Part shown: positions 12,060-22,884 of the stretch, piece by piece | Position numbering within the stretch: position 1 is the stretch's first letter | How the letters are laid out: each line of letters opens with the position of its first letter | Source: Deroplatys truncata | Taxonomy: Eukaryota; Arthropoda; Insecta; Mantodea; Mantidae | DNA: 64,000 nucleotides | Reading direction: 5' to 3' | Assembly: GCA_030765065.1 (NCBI GenBank) | Contig: CM060986.1 | Span: forward strand, 78,485,573-78,549,572 | The notes under the pieces: generated by a model | What the model was told of the DNA's origin: nothing | The model's database searches: none | What the model saw: the letters and a program-made list of their open reading frames with translations, nothing else | Program-made: the position numbers and the translations under genes

Positions 12060-12410
12060 CATCATTTAATGGCGCTGTGGACTAGAGTGTGGAGCTCTGT
12101 TTCCTGGCCACACAATACGCCCGGATCAGGTCCCACCCATAGGTGTTGCAGATTTTAAGTCCCGGGTATAGGACCGTTGCCTACTCAACATCATGAGGAA
12201 AGTGAGAAACTTCGATAGACAGCGATCACGGCCACGGAGGCCAACATTCTGGCTGAGGGATGCATGATGCTGGCCACATCACCTCCCCATATCGGTTGGA
12301 TGATCGCCTACCTCTGCGTACGTACATGGCGTGAGGCCGGCAGTCATGTAGGCAGGTCAAGGCACTTCATGGGAGTAGCGACACGAGAAATAAATTAATA
12401 AATGCTTCGC
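12060..12410 (+). mobile_element. SINE-like element with weak tRNA head
   Basis: A GC-richer block between AT-rich flanks. It starts with a tRNA-like segment (GGCGCTGTGGACTAGAGTG as box A region, GATCAGGTCCCAC as weak box B) and ends in 'gagaaataaattaataaat'. The body has no match elsewhere in the window. Assignment rests on overall layout only. Confidence 0.4.
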
Positions 12411-12917
12411 ACTTCCTGGGGTTAAATATATAAATTTCATAGGACCTAAAAATGCCTAAATGAGGCTTTGCGACCTAAAATGTCCTAAATTACTGTTTTC
12501 AATTCTTCAGATGAAAATTCGTATTTACTCTAGACTCCCACTGTTGTTGCTTCCGTTACATACATTAAGGTACATAATACTTACATACCAGAAGCTACAT
12601 TCTGCTTGAAAAACGCAACCTTAAAACTCAAAGAGGCTTTGGATATCTTTGGTAATGTTAGCAGAGAAGTACTACGTTCTTCGTAGCTGCAAAGAATTAT
12701 TAAACACAGTTCTGGCTTTGAAGACATGAATATGATTTGTTTATGACTATATGAAAAAAATTAGACATGAAAATTAAGCCTAGAACCTGCAGCATTAGCA
12801 TCTATGACCTTCGGAGAAGAGAATCTTTTCTTCATACAAGAATGTGCTTATGTAATAGCAGGAACCGTTCATGCCAGAAAAATTGGACATGTATGCAGTT
12901 GTCTACTGCAACAAAAA

Positions 12918-12918
<1 letters not shown>

Positions 12919-12963
<45 letters not shown>
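12919..12963 (+). repeat. (ATA)n microsatellite
   Basis: About 15 uninterrupted trinucleotide units. The small open frames running through it are artefacts of the repeat. Confidence 0.95.
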
Positions 12964-12966
<3 letters not shown>

Positions 12967-13619
12967 CACGAGAAACATTGTATTATCTTGTTAGTAGTTT
13001 ATGGTAGAGCAAACTCTTGTGAAATATGTTCCTTAAGCAAATTTGAATAAAATAAGAAAACCTTAAAGTGATAATGGGAAATTGTTCACGCCAGATGATA
13101 ATTTGGACATTGTTCTTTGATTATTTATTGCGTTGTTAGCAAATACAAACAAAAGAAATAGTAAAATGTATTATGTGTGCTTTTTTTAGATTATCAATAA
13201 GGTGTACTTCAGTAAATAAGGTTGTAAATAAATGTTACTAAAACAAAAAAGACAGAAAAATTATTGGTGTTGGCATTTATTAAAGAAAATCCTATTTTCA
13301 TTGTACAAAAGTCTAAAGCATAGGCATGTAGTCTAAAATAATAAAAATAGAACATTATTTGTATTATTAATAAAGATCCACAAAGAAAACCTAAAAAGGG
13401 TACATAAAACATAAAAAACTAAAACTAAGGCTAGCAGACCTAACATCAGACCCTAGTAATGATTAGCTAGTAAAGCCTTTGTTTATCATCATCTGCCACA
13501 GGTACCAGTAACTGCTACTGTGTTTCTGTTACACGGAGGCATTTGTTACTCTGTAACAGACTGGATTATAGCGGTGAGTCATGGTCGCAAGATAAATTAC
13601 ATCTAAGTAGTATATGTTG
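12964..13619. other. No recognised feature
   Basis: AT-rich stretch without a supported gene or repeat. Confidence 0.4.
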
Positions 13620-14505
13620 TGGAATGCGGGGACAGATAAGGTAGGTCTGCAGAACCAAAGCTCCCTCTTCAACAACCAGGGAAGGCGTCAAACTGAGAGG
13701 ATCTCCTCCCGTGGGACATTCCATTAGGTTAATACCTGAAGACTAAGCAGCCACCCCTGCTTTCGCAGGGATGGAATTGGATATGCCATTTAAGCATATC
13801 ACCCCAAGACGTGGGATCTTTCACGGGGAACACTACCGAAAACATTGATAGGCCCAACGGCATTTTTTCACGCTATCTCCTAGCTCTCCAGGCTGGTACT
13901 AGAGGACGCTAAGGCATCTCACAACTCCTCTTGGACATTTCTGCCCCGATGTACCCAATCTCCTATGCGATTGGGAACCACTGCCGCGCCGAGACCAACC
14001 CAATCCAAGTAACTGCCTCACGGGAGGGTTCAGAGTTTTGACCCATACTTCCAAAAATGCTAGTCTACACAGTGCAGGCACCACAGTAGCTGAACGGGTC
14101 AGAACCCCTCCCCTACGGGTGCCAAATGGAATATTTGTGGGGATTATTGTTGTTCTGGAGTTACAAAATTGGAGCGAAGGTCTACCCGCAGCCAGAGCAC
14201 CCCTCCTATGCCCAGGGAAAGGCGCAAACCATAGGCACACTCTCCGTGGGTGTTTCCATTAGGCCAATATTCTGGTTTCCTAAAAATGCCCTCCCCACTT
14301 ACGCGCGTCATCCCCAAAAGGAAGACAATGAACCTCGATAGCGTCAACAGCGATCTAGCGTGCCGTCTCTCAGCTCTCCAGGCTGTTGTATTAAAAGTAT
14401 GTTCGGTATTCGCAACAAAGGTCGCCGTCAGACCAATGCCTCTAGAAACATTGAGTGCGGCGAGTCTATGCACTAGAAATAGCTGTTTCTCTGGAAAGTA
14501 ACCAG
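13620..14505. repeat. GC-richer block with two related units in tandem
   Basis: Two segments about 530 bases apart resemble each other. The first contains 'ccagggaaggcgtcaaac', 'gggacattccattaggttaa' and, later, 'ctagctctccaggctg'. The second contains 'cccagggaaaggcgcaaac', 'ggtgtttccattaggccaa' and 'ctcagctctccaggctg', in the same order. The composition contrasts with both flanks. Open frames of 70-113 codons occur in several frames and none is conserved between units, so I treat it as a non-coding repeat, perhaps a LINE or retroelement untranslated region. Confidence 0.5.
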
Positions 14506-15183
14506 TCAGTCAGTTGATAGTTTTGCAAGAGAAAGATCCGTATTTCTCACCTCTCCTAAACAATCCAGAAATTTGAGAATGCTAAATACCCGGTTCAAAT
14601 ATACCTATATTCTCCTTCTTTAAGCTATATGTTCAGTTATATTTTAAAATGTAAGAACCATGGGAGTTACCTTCTGAAGCTACCCTGAGTTACAAACCAG
14701 GTAATTTTTAACATGGATAGTCACCGAAATGCAGTCCTATACAAAACTTTCAGTTCGTGACACTACCATCACAATTAAACTACTGAAAACTGAGGCGGAA
14801 ACCTTTTGTTGCCTGTGCTCAAGGCTGCTCGACGCCTCGGGGTCTCTGGTTCACAAACTGCTGGTCTCATTGAAGTTCCCTCTTTCTACGTCCCTCTGCT
14901 TTAGCTGCTAATCACTATCGAATTATTGTGCTATCAAAAACAAATAAAGCCTTACCTGGCTACTTTTTTCCAGTAGAAGGACATGGATCTTTGCTAACAT
15001 GAATGGTTAGCGGTAAAGGAGACCTCAGTTGTCCACACCATGGACAACTGGAAGAGATGATAACACAAACATACACACTAACTGAACTAGTTTGTATTTT
15101 AACTTTCTTTATACACTTCATAAATTTAAAATTGTATTCTCTCTGAGCACTTTTCACTTAATACGTGCTACAGTTCATAATAT
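14506..15183. other. No recognised feature
   Basis: No supported gene or repeat. Open frames of about 60 codons are within chance expectation. Confidence 0.4.
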
Positions 15184-15650
15184 TGTAACACCCCTACCGG
15201 GGATGGTCACTGGGGTGGTAGGTAGGCCGGGGGGCGTTCCAGGATATGGGTATTTAATAAATACACAGGGGATGCATTGATTCAATAAATTGTATTATTG
15301 CTTTAGTGTGAGTAGGTGGGCCACTCAGACTGGATGAAGCCCGGCAAGCCCAGCAGATCTTAGAGCAAATGCATCCTTACCTGTTCGACTGGTGTTGCGT
15401 TGGTGACTCGTGTATGGTGAGCGGACCGTCAATGATACAGCTCTCCCTCCAACTGATTACTACGACGATTCCCACAATGATTCAGACAATGATTCCCCCT
15501 TCGAGCCAAACCCCCGTAGTATAAATACATACAGAAGAGCTGACTTTGCGTTCCTTAGCGCGCCCGTGTTGAGGTAACCTCGTTTCGACACTTTCTGCTT
15601 GGTTACCTCATCTGATGTAATCCTCGGCGCTCAACCTGGTCCGCTAAAAT
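15184..15650 (+). mobile_element. Possible solo LTR
   Basis: Begins TGTAACACCCCTACCGG, a typical gypsy-like LTR start, in a GC-richer block. It has a TATA box TATAAATA at 15520-15527 followed by about 120 bases. Flanking 'aatat' on both sides (about 15179-15183 and 15648-15652) could be a 5-bp target duplication. There is no internal retroelement sequence and no second copy in this window. Confidence 0.4.
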
Positions 15651-15747
15651 ATTCCAGGTAAACTTTTGTCCATGATCGCGCAATGAATTTCACTGTTATT
15701 TATTTTAGGCCTGTATTTCTGTTTTACGTGATTGTGTTAGTTATGTA

Positions 15748-16323
15748 CAGGGAGAACCAAAAGACTACGAACCGGCTGCGCGGTGTTTTTCCTGTCGGCG
15801 TCCTCCGCGCTCGTTGCCGTCTACCGTTATCATAGAAAGGCGCGGTTGAAAGCATACAGCATTTTTAAAACTACTTTTAAAGGCTTTGCTTACCAACTTT
15901 ATGAAAGTGTGTTTGAGGACAGAATTATTATAGAGATTTGTGGCCCCCTCGGTCCCCCGACCTAAACCCTGCGATTTCTATCTCTGGGGCAACTTAAAAT
16001 AAAGTGCACGAGACAAACCCACACCCTGGAAGAATTAAAAAAAAATATCCGCCAGAAAATGGCCAACATTTTTCAACATGAACTACGGCGACTGATGGAT
16101 AGTTTCCTAAAGATGCGCCAAAAATGTATGAACAACGACGGTGGCCAGTTGTTTCAGCACCTCATTTCATAAAGTTGGTAAGTAAAGCCTTTAAAAGTAG
16201 TTTTAAAAACGTTGTATGGTTTCATCCGCGCATTTCTATGATAGCGGCAGACGGCAACGAACGCCGAGAACGCGGACAGGAAAAACACCGCGCATCCGGT
16301 TCGTAGTCTTTTGGCTCTCTCTG
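15748..16323 (+). mobile_element. Non-autonomous mariner-type element with 150-bp inverted repeats
   Basis: Flanked by TA at 15746-15747 and 16324-16325. The ends CAGGGAGAACCAAAAGAC and its counterpart CAGAGAGAGCCAAAAGAC start inverted arms of about 150 bp, well conserved up to 'aaggctttgcttaccaac'. The 576-bp element holds only the distal part of a transposase between the arms. It could have moved only with enzyme supplied in trans. Confidence 0.85.
15885..16186 (+). pseudogene. Transposase C-terminal remnant
   Basis: Within the 576-bp element, translated fragments read VFEDRIIIEICGPLGPP, then CDFYLWGNLK, then HTLEELKKNIRQKMANIF and GGQLFQHL across frame changes and a stop. They correspond to the final third of an IS630/Tc1/mariner-type DDE transposase: the region around the third catalytic residue and the C-terminal helices. 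The catalytic D/E following 'PP' is altered, and the N-terminal two thirds are absent. Confidence 0.75.
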
Positions 16324-16436
16324 TATTACGTGCGATTATACTCAGTACCTTCGCTGTTTCCTTACTAATTATCTTGATAAAAATACTAATAGCATTGGAT
16401 TTCTTTTCCGGCGAAGGTTCATAGTCACTAAAACCG

Positions 16437-16922
16437 TTAAGGAGTGTTATTTCTGGCACTGACACTAGCACTACAATCTTTAACACTACTAATTGCATTA
16501 TCGCCTACAAAGCATTTTTCTTCGTCCACTGTAATCCAATGTAATTTCAGCTGAGTTGCAGAATGAATTTCATGTTTCTGAATAATCAAATCTACCAAAA
16601 ACATTGCGAAAGTGTAACCATCTTGTGCTACCAATCCTCCGTTGGATAAGGCCTTCTTAACTTGGATGTCAATATTTAAAACGTTCCAAATATTAATGGT
16701 TTCGTTCATTTTGCTGTACTTGTATGAAAATAATGACACACGTATAGTAAACACTTCAACTGCTTGCTGAGGTAACTGGCGTTTTAACTCCCCCTCCTCC
16801 AAAACTGCAAGCGCTGTCGTACGTATAAACCAAGGAAAGATAATCAAATACCTTTGTAGGCTTGGTTGGAATTGTGAGCGGGTCTGCGTACAAATTTTTA
16901 AAGACAAATTCCTGTTCGAGCG
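16437..16922 (-). CDS. Unidentified open frame (partial, no known domain)
   Basis: A minus-strand frame stays open for about 160 codons here; the computed ORF runs to 16994, but its first 25 codons lie in the adjacent HLE copy. Translation gives mixed-composition protein such as IWNVLNIDIQVKKALSNGG and LKLHWITVDEEKC, without transmembrane segments or low complexity. I recognise no family. A second frame continues as FSDYEPSPEKKSNAIS just downstream (about 16430-16370), so a frameshift or intron is possible. It lies between a mariner relic and HLE. It could be a transposon-encoded fragment, a host exon relic or chance. Confidence 0.3.
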   Translation of the reverse strand, partial: RSNRNLSLKICTQTRSQFQPSLQRYLIIFPWFIRTTALAVLEEGELKRQLPQQAVEVFTIRVSLFSYKYSKMNETINIWNVLNIDIQVKKALSNGGLVAQDGYTFAMFLVDLIIQKHEIHSATQLKLHWITVDEEKCFVGDNAISSVKDCSASVSARNNTP

Positions 16923-17168
16923 AGAGGCATCCTTTGTAGGACGATAGATAGAAGATGCTGAACCTAAATACCAAGTTTGGTATTTATCGGACATTTTATT
17001 TTTAGATTATGTTGTACATAGATACACGGATCTTTTTTTGCTAAAAATGATTTTCTTTTCATTCAGGGGCCTTAAAACATGTTTACAATTAAATCTCTAT
17101 ATCAATTTTTTTAGTAGAATACAATAACTCCTCTTACCTACCATAGGCAGGCGGCAAAGAAAGTAAAA
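16923..17168 (+). mobile_element. HLE repeat, 3' part only
   Basis: Covers the 3' quarter of the family, from 'gatgctgaacctaaatacc' through 'ccttaaaacatgttt' to AGAAAGTAAAAAC. The microsatellite is reduced to a few bases. The 5' part is lost at the junction with the unidentified open frame. Confidence 0.65.
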
Positions 17169-17249
17169 ACATTTGACATAGAGTTACAAGTACTTCTAAT
17201 AAAACAGTAGGCAGTTTTTATTCACGTCAGAGCACGTTAGGTAATGAAC

Positions 17250-17345
17250 AGACTTAAGGGGAGATAAAAATCCCTAACCCACCAATGCTAAATTACCTAC
17301 TTCGTGACCCATTATCTCAGAAACTATTTAGAACGTTTGACCAGG
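17250..17345 (+). repeat. Interspersed repeat R3 fragment
   Basis: Matches 38035-38160 through 'aaggggagataaaa' and 'atctcagaaactattta'. Reading frames are not conserved between the two copies, so the repeat is non-coding. It is cut by the SINE-B at 17341. Confidence 0.55.
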
Positions 17346-17800
17346 AGTTGAGGGGGACTTAGCACCTCGACCCTTGAAGATTTTTTTGTGCCTAGTCACC
17401 TAAGGGGGCGCCCCGGGATGATGAGGTGAGAGGAGACAAAGGTCGGTCGGATCAAGGGGCATGACAGTAAGGGCAGGGTCCCTACATATTCCAGGCTGAA
17501 ACTCCCCGGTGACACCGGTAAAACCGGCTCTGCTCCCCTCCCCCTGCAGGCTTGCACTCCCACTGAGGGCCGGAGACTCGGAGACCGCCCCATTCCAGAG
17601 AACGAAGTGTTACAGAAGCATCTTTTATCCCTGCCATGCAGCAACGAGACTCCCGCCGACACTTGCAACCCTGTAGATGAAAGGTGAAGTGAAATGACAA
17701 AGGAGGTGAAATGGAGGTACAGGAAATTTGGGGGGCATTCGCCTAGTGACCCGAGAAAACTCCCGAAAAAACCCATAGGTCAGGAAGGTTGGTGAGAAAT
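17341..17800 (-). mobile_element. SINE-B copy, head missing
   Basis: On the minus strand it runs from the core block (accttcctgacctatgggt near 17795) through the GC-rich distal half to the shared end gaggtgctaagtccccc (about 17347-17363). It is co-linear with 5400-4709 over the body, lacks the tRNA head, and has no inserted element in its distal part. Confidence 0.65.
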
Positions 17801-18073
17801 ATTTAACATACCAGACTGACATTTTTACATGATATGGAAGTACGCTTTATAAATTCACTGATTTACTTTTATGCATAATCTGAATTATTAAGAAAGGTAG
17901 GACTTTTTTCTTAATACACATTTTTATTAAAATTCATCAATTAATTTTCTAAAAGACATATAACATCACTTTTATCACATAAATGGTTGAATAACACAAT
18001 CGAGGTGTTACTTTTATCATACCAACATTTCATTTAGCTATTTTCAACAATTTCTAAGAAAACTGTCATGGTA
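17801..18073. other. No recognised feature
   Basis: AT-rich spacer between SINE-B and LTR1. Confidence 0.4.
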
Positions 18074-18914
18074 CCGTTCGTGTTATCTTATCTGCTGAGC
18101 GCCTGTTATTATTTTACTATTTTGAATTTTGGGTTCTTTGTCCTCCGGCTAGCTATTCTTACTCAGTCGAGCAAATCTCTTGAACAGGAACGGAAAGGAG
18201 TTGTTACTAAAAGATAACACTGATAAAAGAATTTGTTATTACACTTTTATTGCCGTCACACTTTATTAATTTCATATATATTACTCTTGATACGCGCCTA
18301 ACTGAAACTGTTATATTTTCGAATATAACTATAGTCACTTATTTGCCGCACATTATTAATTAGCGTATTTCACATTTTATAACTAGCTTTACGACTCGAA
18401 AGATTCTGTAGAATTGCGTACCGTGTACTTCTGTAGAACTGCGCGACGTGTAACCCGTGAATGACTCTTGAACTGCGCGACGTGTAACTCGTGAATGATT
18501 CTATAGAACTGCGCGTTACTTGTCTCTGGATTCAGAATTTATACTCCCTCACCCCAATATGCCTAAACATTATAACAGAACTGCTATTGGTTATTAAAGC
18601 GCGCCAACATTAGCGTCTATTTTTATATCCAATCAAAATTACGAACACATATGCTCTAGGGAAGATATTCCCTTCATTTCTAAAGAAAGGCACGCTACTC
18701 TGACGTCATTTGTTTCTCTTCTAATTGATAAACAACTCACCCCCTCGTTTCATTGTTACCCGCTCCTATTGTCAGTTTCAGTGAGGCCGTGTAGACTTAT
18801 TTCCTAACAATGCTTATAATTAATAAACATCTCAAATCACTGGCATACAATAATGCTAATTTACACTACAATCACTCTGGCATTCACAGTGTTGTGATAT
18901 AAAATACTGCCTCA
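18074..18914 (-). mobile_element. LTR1, probable 3' LTR of a gypsy-type element
   Basis: Read on the minus strand it starts TGAGGCAGTATTTTATATCA at 18914 and ends ...GATAACACGAACGG at 18074. It aligns along its whole length with 39731-40871 apart from the tandem array. It contains the LTR1 TATA motif GAGTATAAATTC (about 18545) and AATAAAAGTG (about 18255). Upstream on the same strand, about 700 bases away, lies an integrase C-terminal frame, so this is best read as the 3' LTR of a 5'-truncated element. The 36-bp repeat array has only about 3-4 units here (18389-18505). Confidence 0.7.
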
Positions 18915-19624
18915 TATGTCCCACTAGAAACATAATTATAAATATTTACAACTTTTTTTTGAAAATTTTATAATTGGGTTTTTAGTCTCCTGAATCTTGG
19001 AACACACGATATTTATCACTTGCACGTAACACTGCACACGCATTTTACACACGTTATACATCTTGCCTTCTTCTCGCCACTATTCACTGGCTCGGGTCTA
19101 ATGTGTTTATATACATAAATCTGACATTACAAGTTAATTTTTATACAGCAAATACTGTACCCTGAACTATTTAGGTCACTGAATGGTTATATTTTCTTAT
19201 GTTATTGACATAAAAATTTATACACTCAAGATTTTTAACCTGGTTCATTTTGTAATTATTGAACACATTTACCAAAATATTCATCCTTTAGACAAATATA
19301 TTTATATTTCTTAATTCTAGACATACTTTTACATTATCTGTGTGCTACATAAGTGTTTTGCTTTAATTATCTTTACCCTTTTTTATTGTTTTGTACTTTA
19401 TATTCACAATACTCTTTGAATTATATCTACATACTTTTACTTTAATATGATATTAAATTTTCATTATTACATGCTTCATTTCAAATGTGGTTACAGTTTA
19501 CTAAGAAAATATTCTTTTTCCCATTTAAACATTTATTTTTGTCCTGAATTTATTTCTCCTTTCTTATGACACATATGCATAGTTAACCCTCTTACATTCC
19601 AATACTTTGTTCTGCAGTTCAGGT
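18915..19624 (-). other. Probable 3' internal region of LTR1 retrotransposon
   Basis: Very AT-rich, with no open frame on either strand. Its position between the integrase frame and LTR1, both minus, suggests the untranslated 3' end of the element. No clear polypurine tract precedes the LTR. Confidence 0.35.
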
Positions 19625-19924
19625 TTAACTATCCTGGATTTGCTTTTCATCTTCTGGGTCTTCTGTTTCATCTTTATCCTCAATGTTGTATGGTTTCAGC
19701 ATCTCAATATGGAACTTTCCAATGGCTTTTCGGGTTGCTGGGTTACATAATTCATATGTGTTTGTTCCATATATTTCAACAACTTCATATGGTCCATAAT
19801 ATTTTAGAAACATTCGCCAATAAAGTTTATTTGCCTTATCAGACAATTTCTTAGTTTTAACCAAAACTAAATCTCCTATTTTGATCTTCCATTCCTTTCT
19901 TTTCTTTTCTTTTCTTTTCTTCAT
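19625..19924 (-). pseudogene. Gypsy-type integrase C-terminal fragment
   Basis: A 99-codon minus frame. Residues 16-82 match the C-terminal domain of Ty3/gypsy-class integrases: GDLVLVKTKKLSDKANK, then FLKYYGPYEVVEIYGTNTYE, then KAIGKFHIEMLKPY. This SH3-like domain binds DNA and targets integration. The first residues KKRKEKKRKE come from an (AGAAA)n simple repeat at 19895-19921 that replaces the rest of pol, so the true start and the catalytic core are missing. Likely part of the element whose LTR1 lies at 18074-18914. Confidence 0.75.
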
Positions 19925-20034
19925 GTTTCCTTTTTCTTTTTATGGCTTTATTTTAGCGGTCATTGCTATTCCCTCTCCTGGATCAAATCAAAAGAACCAT
20001 TTATATTACAAAATCTCACCCAGAGAAATAAACG
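19925..20034. other. Junction sequence
   Basis: Short pyrimidine-rich stretch between the truncated pol fragment and repeat R3. Nothing else recognised. Confidence 0.3.
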
Positions 20035-20215
20035 TATTCATATTTACAAAGAAAAATATCACCTTGCTTTAACACATGCACGCTGCCTCATTTAGAAATC
20101 ATACCAATTTGTAGAACAAACCTTCCCCTAAAAGATGAGCTAAAATCTACCTCCAAAGAGTATAGGAGTTATAATCTTTTTCTGTGAAGTGGTGCAGAAT
20201 TCAGTGTACCAAATG
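20035..20215 (+). repeat. Interspersed repeat R3 fragment
   Basis: Shares 'taccaatttgtagaRcaaa', 'cctaaaag' and 'tttttctgtgaagtg' in order with 38380-38560. The class is unknown. Confidence 0.55.
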
Positions 20216-21182
20216 GAGATGCAGCTTCAGTTTTGTAATTAAATAAATGTCAAATTAAAGAGAAAACTTCCATTTATTTGACTATATAAGGAAATAAAAA
20301 TGTCATGTTTTATTACTATTCTAACAATGGTGGTTAGATAACCAGTAATGAAGGCAAACAGACTATATATCAACATTGTTAACATTCACTTCTGGAACTC
20401 ATGTTGTTCTTGTTAAGATAGAACCCGAAAATGCGGTGGAATAGATATGAAGTTGGTAAACAAGGTCCTGTAACAGGAGCAAAAGTAACTGGGTCACAGA
20501 TATGGAAATATTTCCAATTCAAAGCTCAGCATTGCCGAATTGATATGCACAGAGCGATTCTTTAAATGTTTCTTTCTTCCCTTTCTCCCTTCTTTCAGTC
20601 TTCCTTATCTCCGTTTTGCCTCCCTTCGCTGCGATAGATGTACTAAGTCTATGGTTTATGCCCTCGTCGTGTTGATGCACGAAAACAGGCCCCCAGAAGA
20701 TACCTTATGAGGAAGACAAAAGGAATTTGGAAGTAGGTAAAGCATAAGTATGTCAATATTATTCAGTGTACCATTCTTCAAACATATTGAGCTGAATAAA
20801 AATGTCAGTAATGTGAGGTAATTGCGTCGATACGACCACATTACTTTGAATAATGTTTCTTCACAATGAGGGCGGTCTAAAATATGTATATGGTAAGAGT
20901 TATGTTAAACACGTATTTCTGAAATATATGAATTGTATTCTTGCTTCATCTATCGCTTACCTAAGGTGGAATAAGTATGTATTCGACCTGTATTCCATGT
21001 TGGCCTTTTTAGAAAATTACACATTATGAGATCCAAAAATCAGCATTTATAGTTTATAAGTATGTGTGTATGCGCACGATTATGAACAGCATAATTTTAA
21101 AAAATCAATTTTCACATGACCTTCTCTATCTACTATCATTTATTTTCATATAACTCCTACACACTATTCTTACGCAAGCTTA
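20216..21182. other. No recognised feature
   Basis: AT-rich; no supported gene or repeat. The small frame at 20656-20841 has no domain. Confidence 0.4.
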
Positions 21183-21671
21183 TTACTTACTTTCTCTATA
21201 CGTACATAGTAGGAACACAAGATATTGCATTCCACTCAAAAATTAGATACCAAGATTTCACCCGAAATATATGTTTAGAGAACCCTGAATGCAAAAAGGC
21301 ATTTTTAGAGAAAAGTCCGCGCGTGCGCGCGGTATGTGTGTGTCTATGAACAGCATAAATCAAAAACGAAAAGTCGGATAAATGCAAAACTTATATTTAG
21401 GCTTAATACCTTCCAAAGATGCGATACAAACATTTTCAAGAACATTCCTTATCCTAAATCCTTACATGAAATATTTTTCGAAATTATTTTTATTTTCTAA
21501 AAATATCTGCGTAGATTTTGATTAAAATACTATATATTAAAGATATTTACATGACAAATCAAATGTATATCTTGAATTTTCGGAAATAGCCTGTGTAGCC
21601 CTGTTCATTCGGAATGATTTTGTATAATTGGTAAAAGTTAAGCGATAGGCAAAAACGTACTTCACAAAAAA

Positions 21672-22884
21672 TCTGATGTGATACATTCACATCGCTTTCT
21701 CTACTCTCTATCGTTTATTAGTGGGTATACAAATTATTCTTTCTAAAGCTTATTAATTGTTTTCTATCTACTACATTTTAATCCAAATAAACCTTTGCAG
21801 AAATAACTAGAATACTCATTTCGTTATAGATACAAAGAGAACAGCGATACGCTATACGCTGGTCTTAAAACTCCATACTGTTTCCATGCAATCGTAGGAA
21901 ACAACCGAATGTTGACAGGACTCTTAAGAGAATGACCAAGAAATGAACAATTCGAATATTTAATAACGGATATCTCAGGAATGGCTTAAGCCCCAAAAAA
22001 CGTATTTAAAATAAATTGTGCATTTTAAAGAGATCTACATTTCTTGTGTAATTAATTGTTCTTCCACACAAGCCGTGTATTGGACAGGGTTGGAAAGGTA
22101 CAATCAGATGACTGAAAAATCCAATGCCATAGCCGGTATTTGAACCACAGATCTCTCAGACTCCGTCCGCTTGCTCTAACCACTGAGCTAACATGGCAAC
22201 TTGCCGGTACGACATTAAATTCCCCAACTGATTCGCATTTTTCCCGGCAAACAACAAATAGATTTCAAATTGTAAGTTACCATGGTAGCTCAGTGGTTAG
22301 GGAGACCGGGAGATCCGTGATTCAAATCCCGGCTATGGCATTCAATTTTTCAGTCGTCTGATTCTAACTTTCTTACTTTCCTTGTGCAATGCGTTTTCGT
22401 CTATTGCTTAACGTTCACAGTTATACAAGTTTATACAAAATTTCTTTCGAATGAAGTGGACTTCATAGGCTGTTCCCAAAAAGTTCAAGATATACATTTT
22501 ATTTTTCATATAAATATCTTTAATGTATGGTATTTTAATAAAAATCTTTAGAGCCATCTTTTAGAAAATAAAAGATTTCTAAAACTGTTCCAGAGTAGTT
22601 TGGGGCGAAAAGATTTTCATGAAAATCTTCGTGTGGCATCTCTGGGAGATACTGAACCTAAATACCAAGTTTGGTGTTTATCCGACTGTTTCGTTTCTGA
22701 GTTATGCTGTTCACAGACATACACACACATCGAGACACACAGACACGCATGGATCTTTTTCAAAATGTTTTTTTTTTATTCGGAAGGCCTCAAAACATGT
22801 GTCTTCATTGAAATCTCTGTATGGAACTTATGGGTGGAATGCAATACCTTCTCTGCCTGCTATGTACGTGGTAGAGAAATTTAA
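21672..22884 (+). mobile_element. HLE repeat inserted in another HLE
   Basis: Starts TCTGATGTGATACATTCACAT and ends GTAGAGAAATTTAA. Because it interrupts a known consensus, its ends are defined: insertion was into an A-run with no detectable duplication. The interior is broken by the inverted tRNA-like element 22053-22378. Without that it is about 890 bases. Confidence 0.8.
22053..22378. mobile_element. Inverted pair of tRNA-like heads (foldback SINE)
   Basis: The right half (about 22275-22345) reads as a tRNA-like head on plus: CATGGTAGCTCAGTGG as box A and GATTCAAATCCC as box B. The left half (about 22095-22200) is the same head on minus. The two form imperfect inverted arms of about 95 bp separated by about 70 bp. 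The whole is flanked by a 12-bp target duplication in the host HLE: ttcttgtgtaat (22041-22052) and tccttgtgcaat (22379-22390). It therefore moved as a unit. Confidence 0.75.

Noticed and set aside
22275-22345. Possible functional tRNA gene
   Set aside because: Has box A and box B, but the acceptor pairing is poor and it is one arm of an inverted mobile element with a target duplication.
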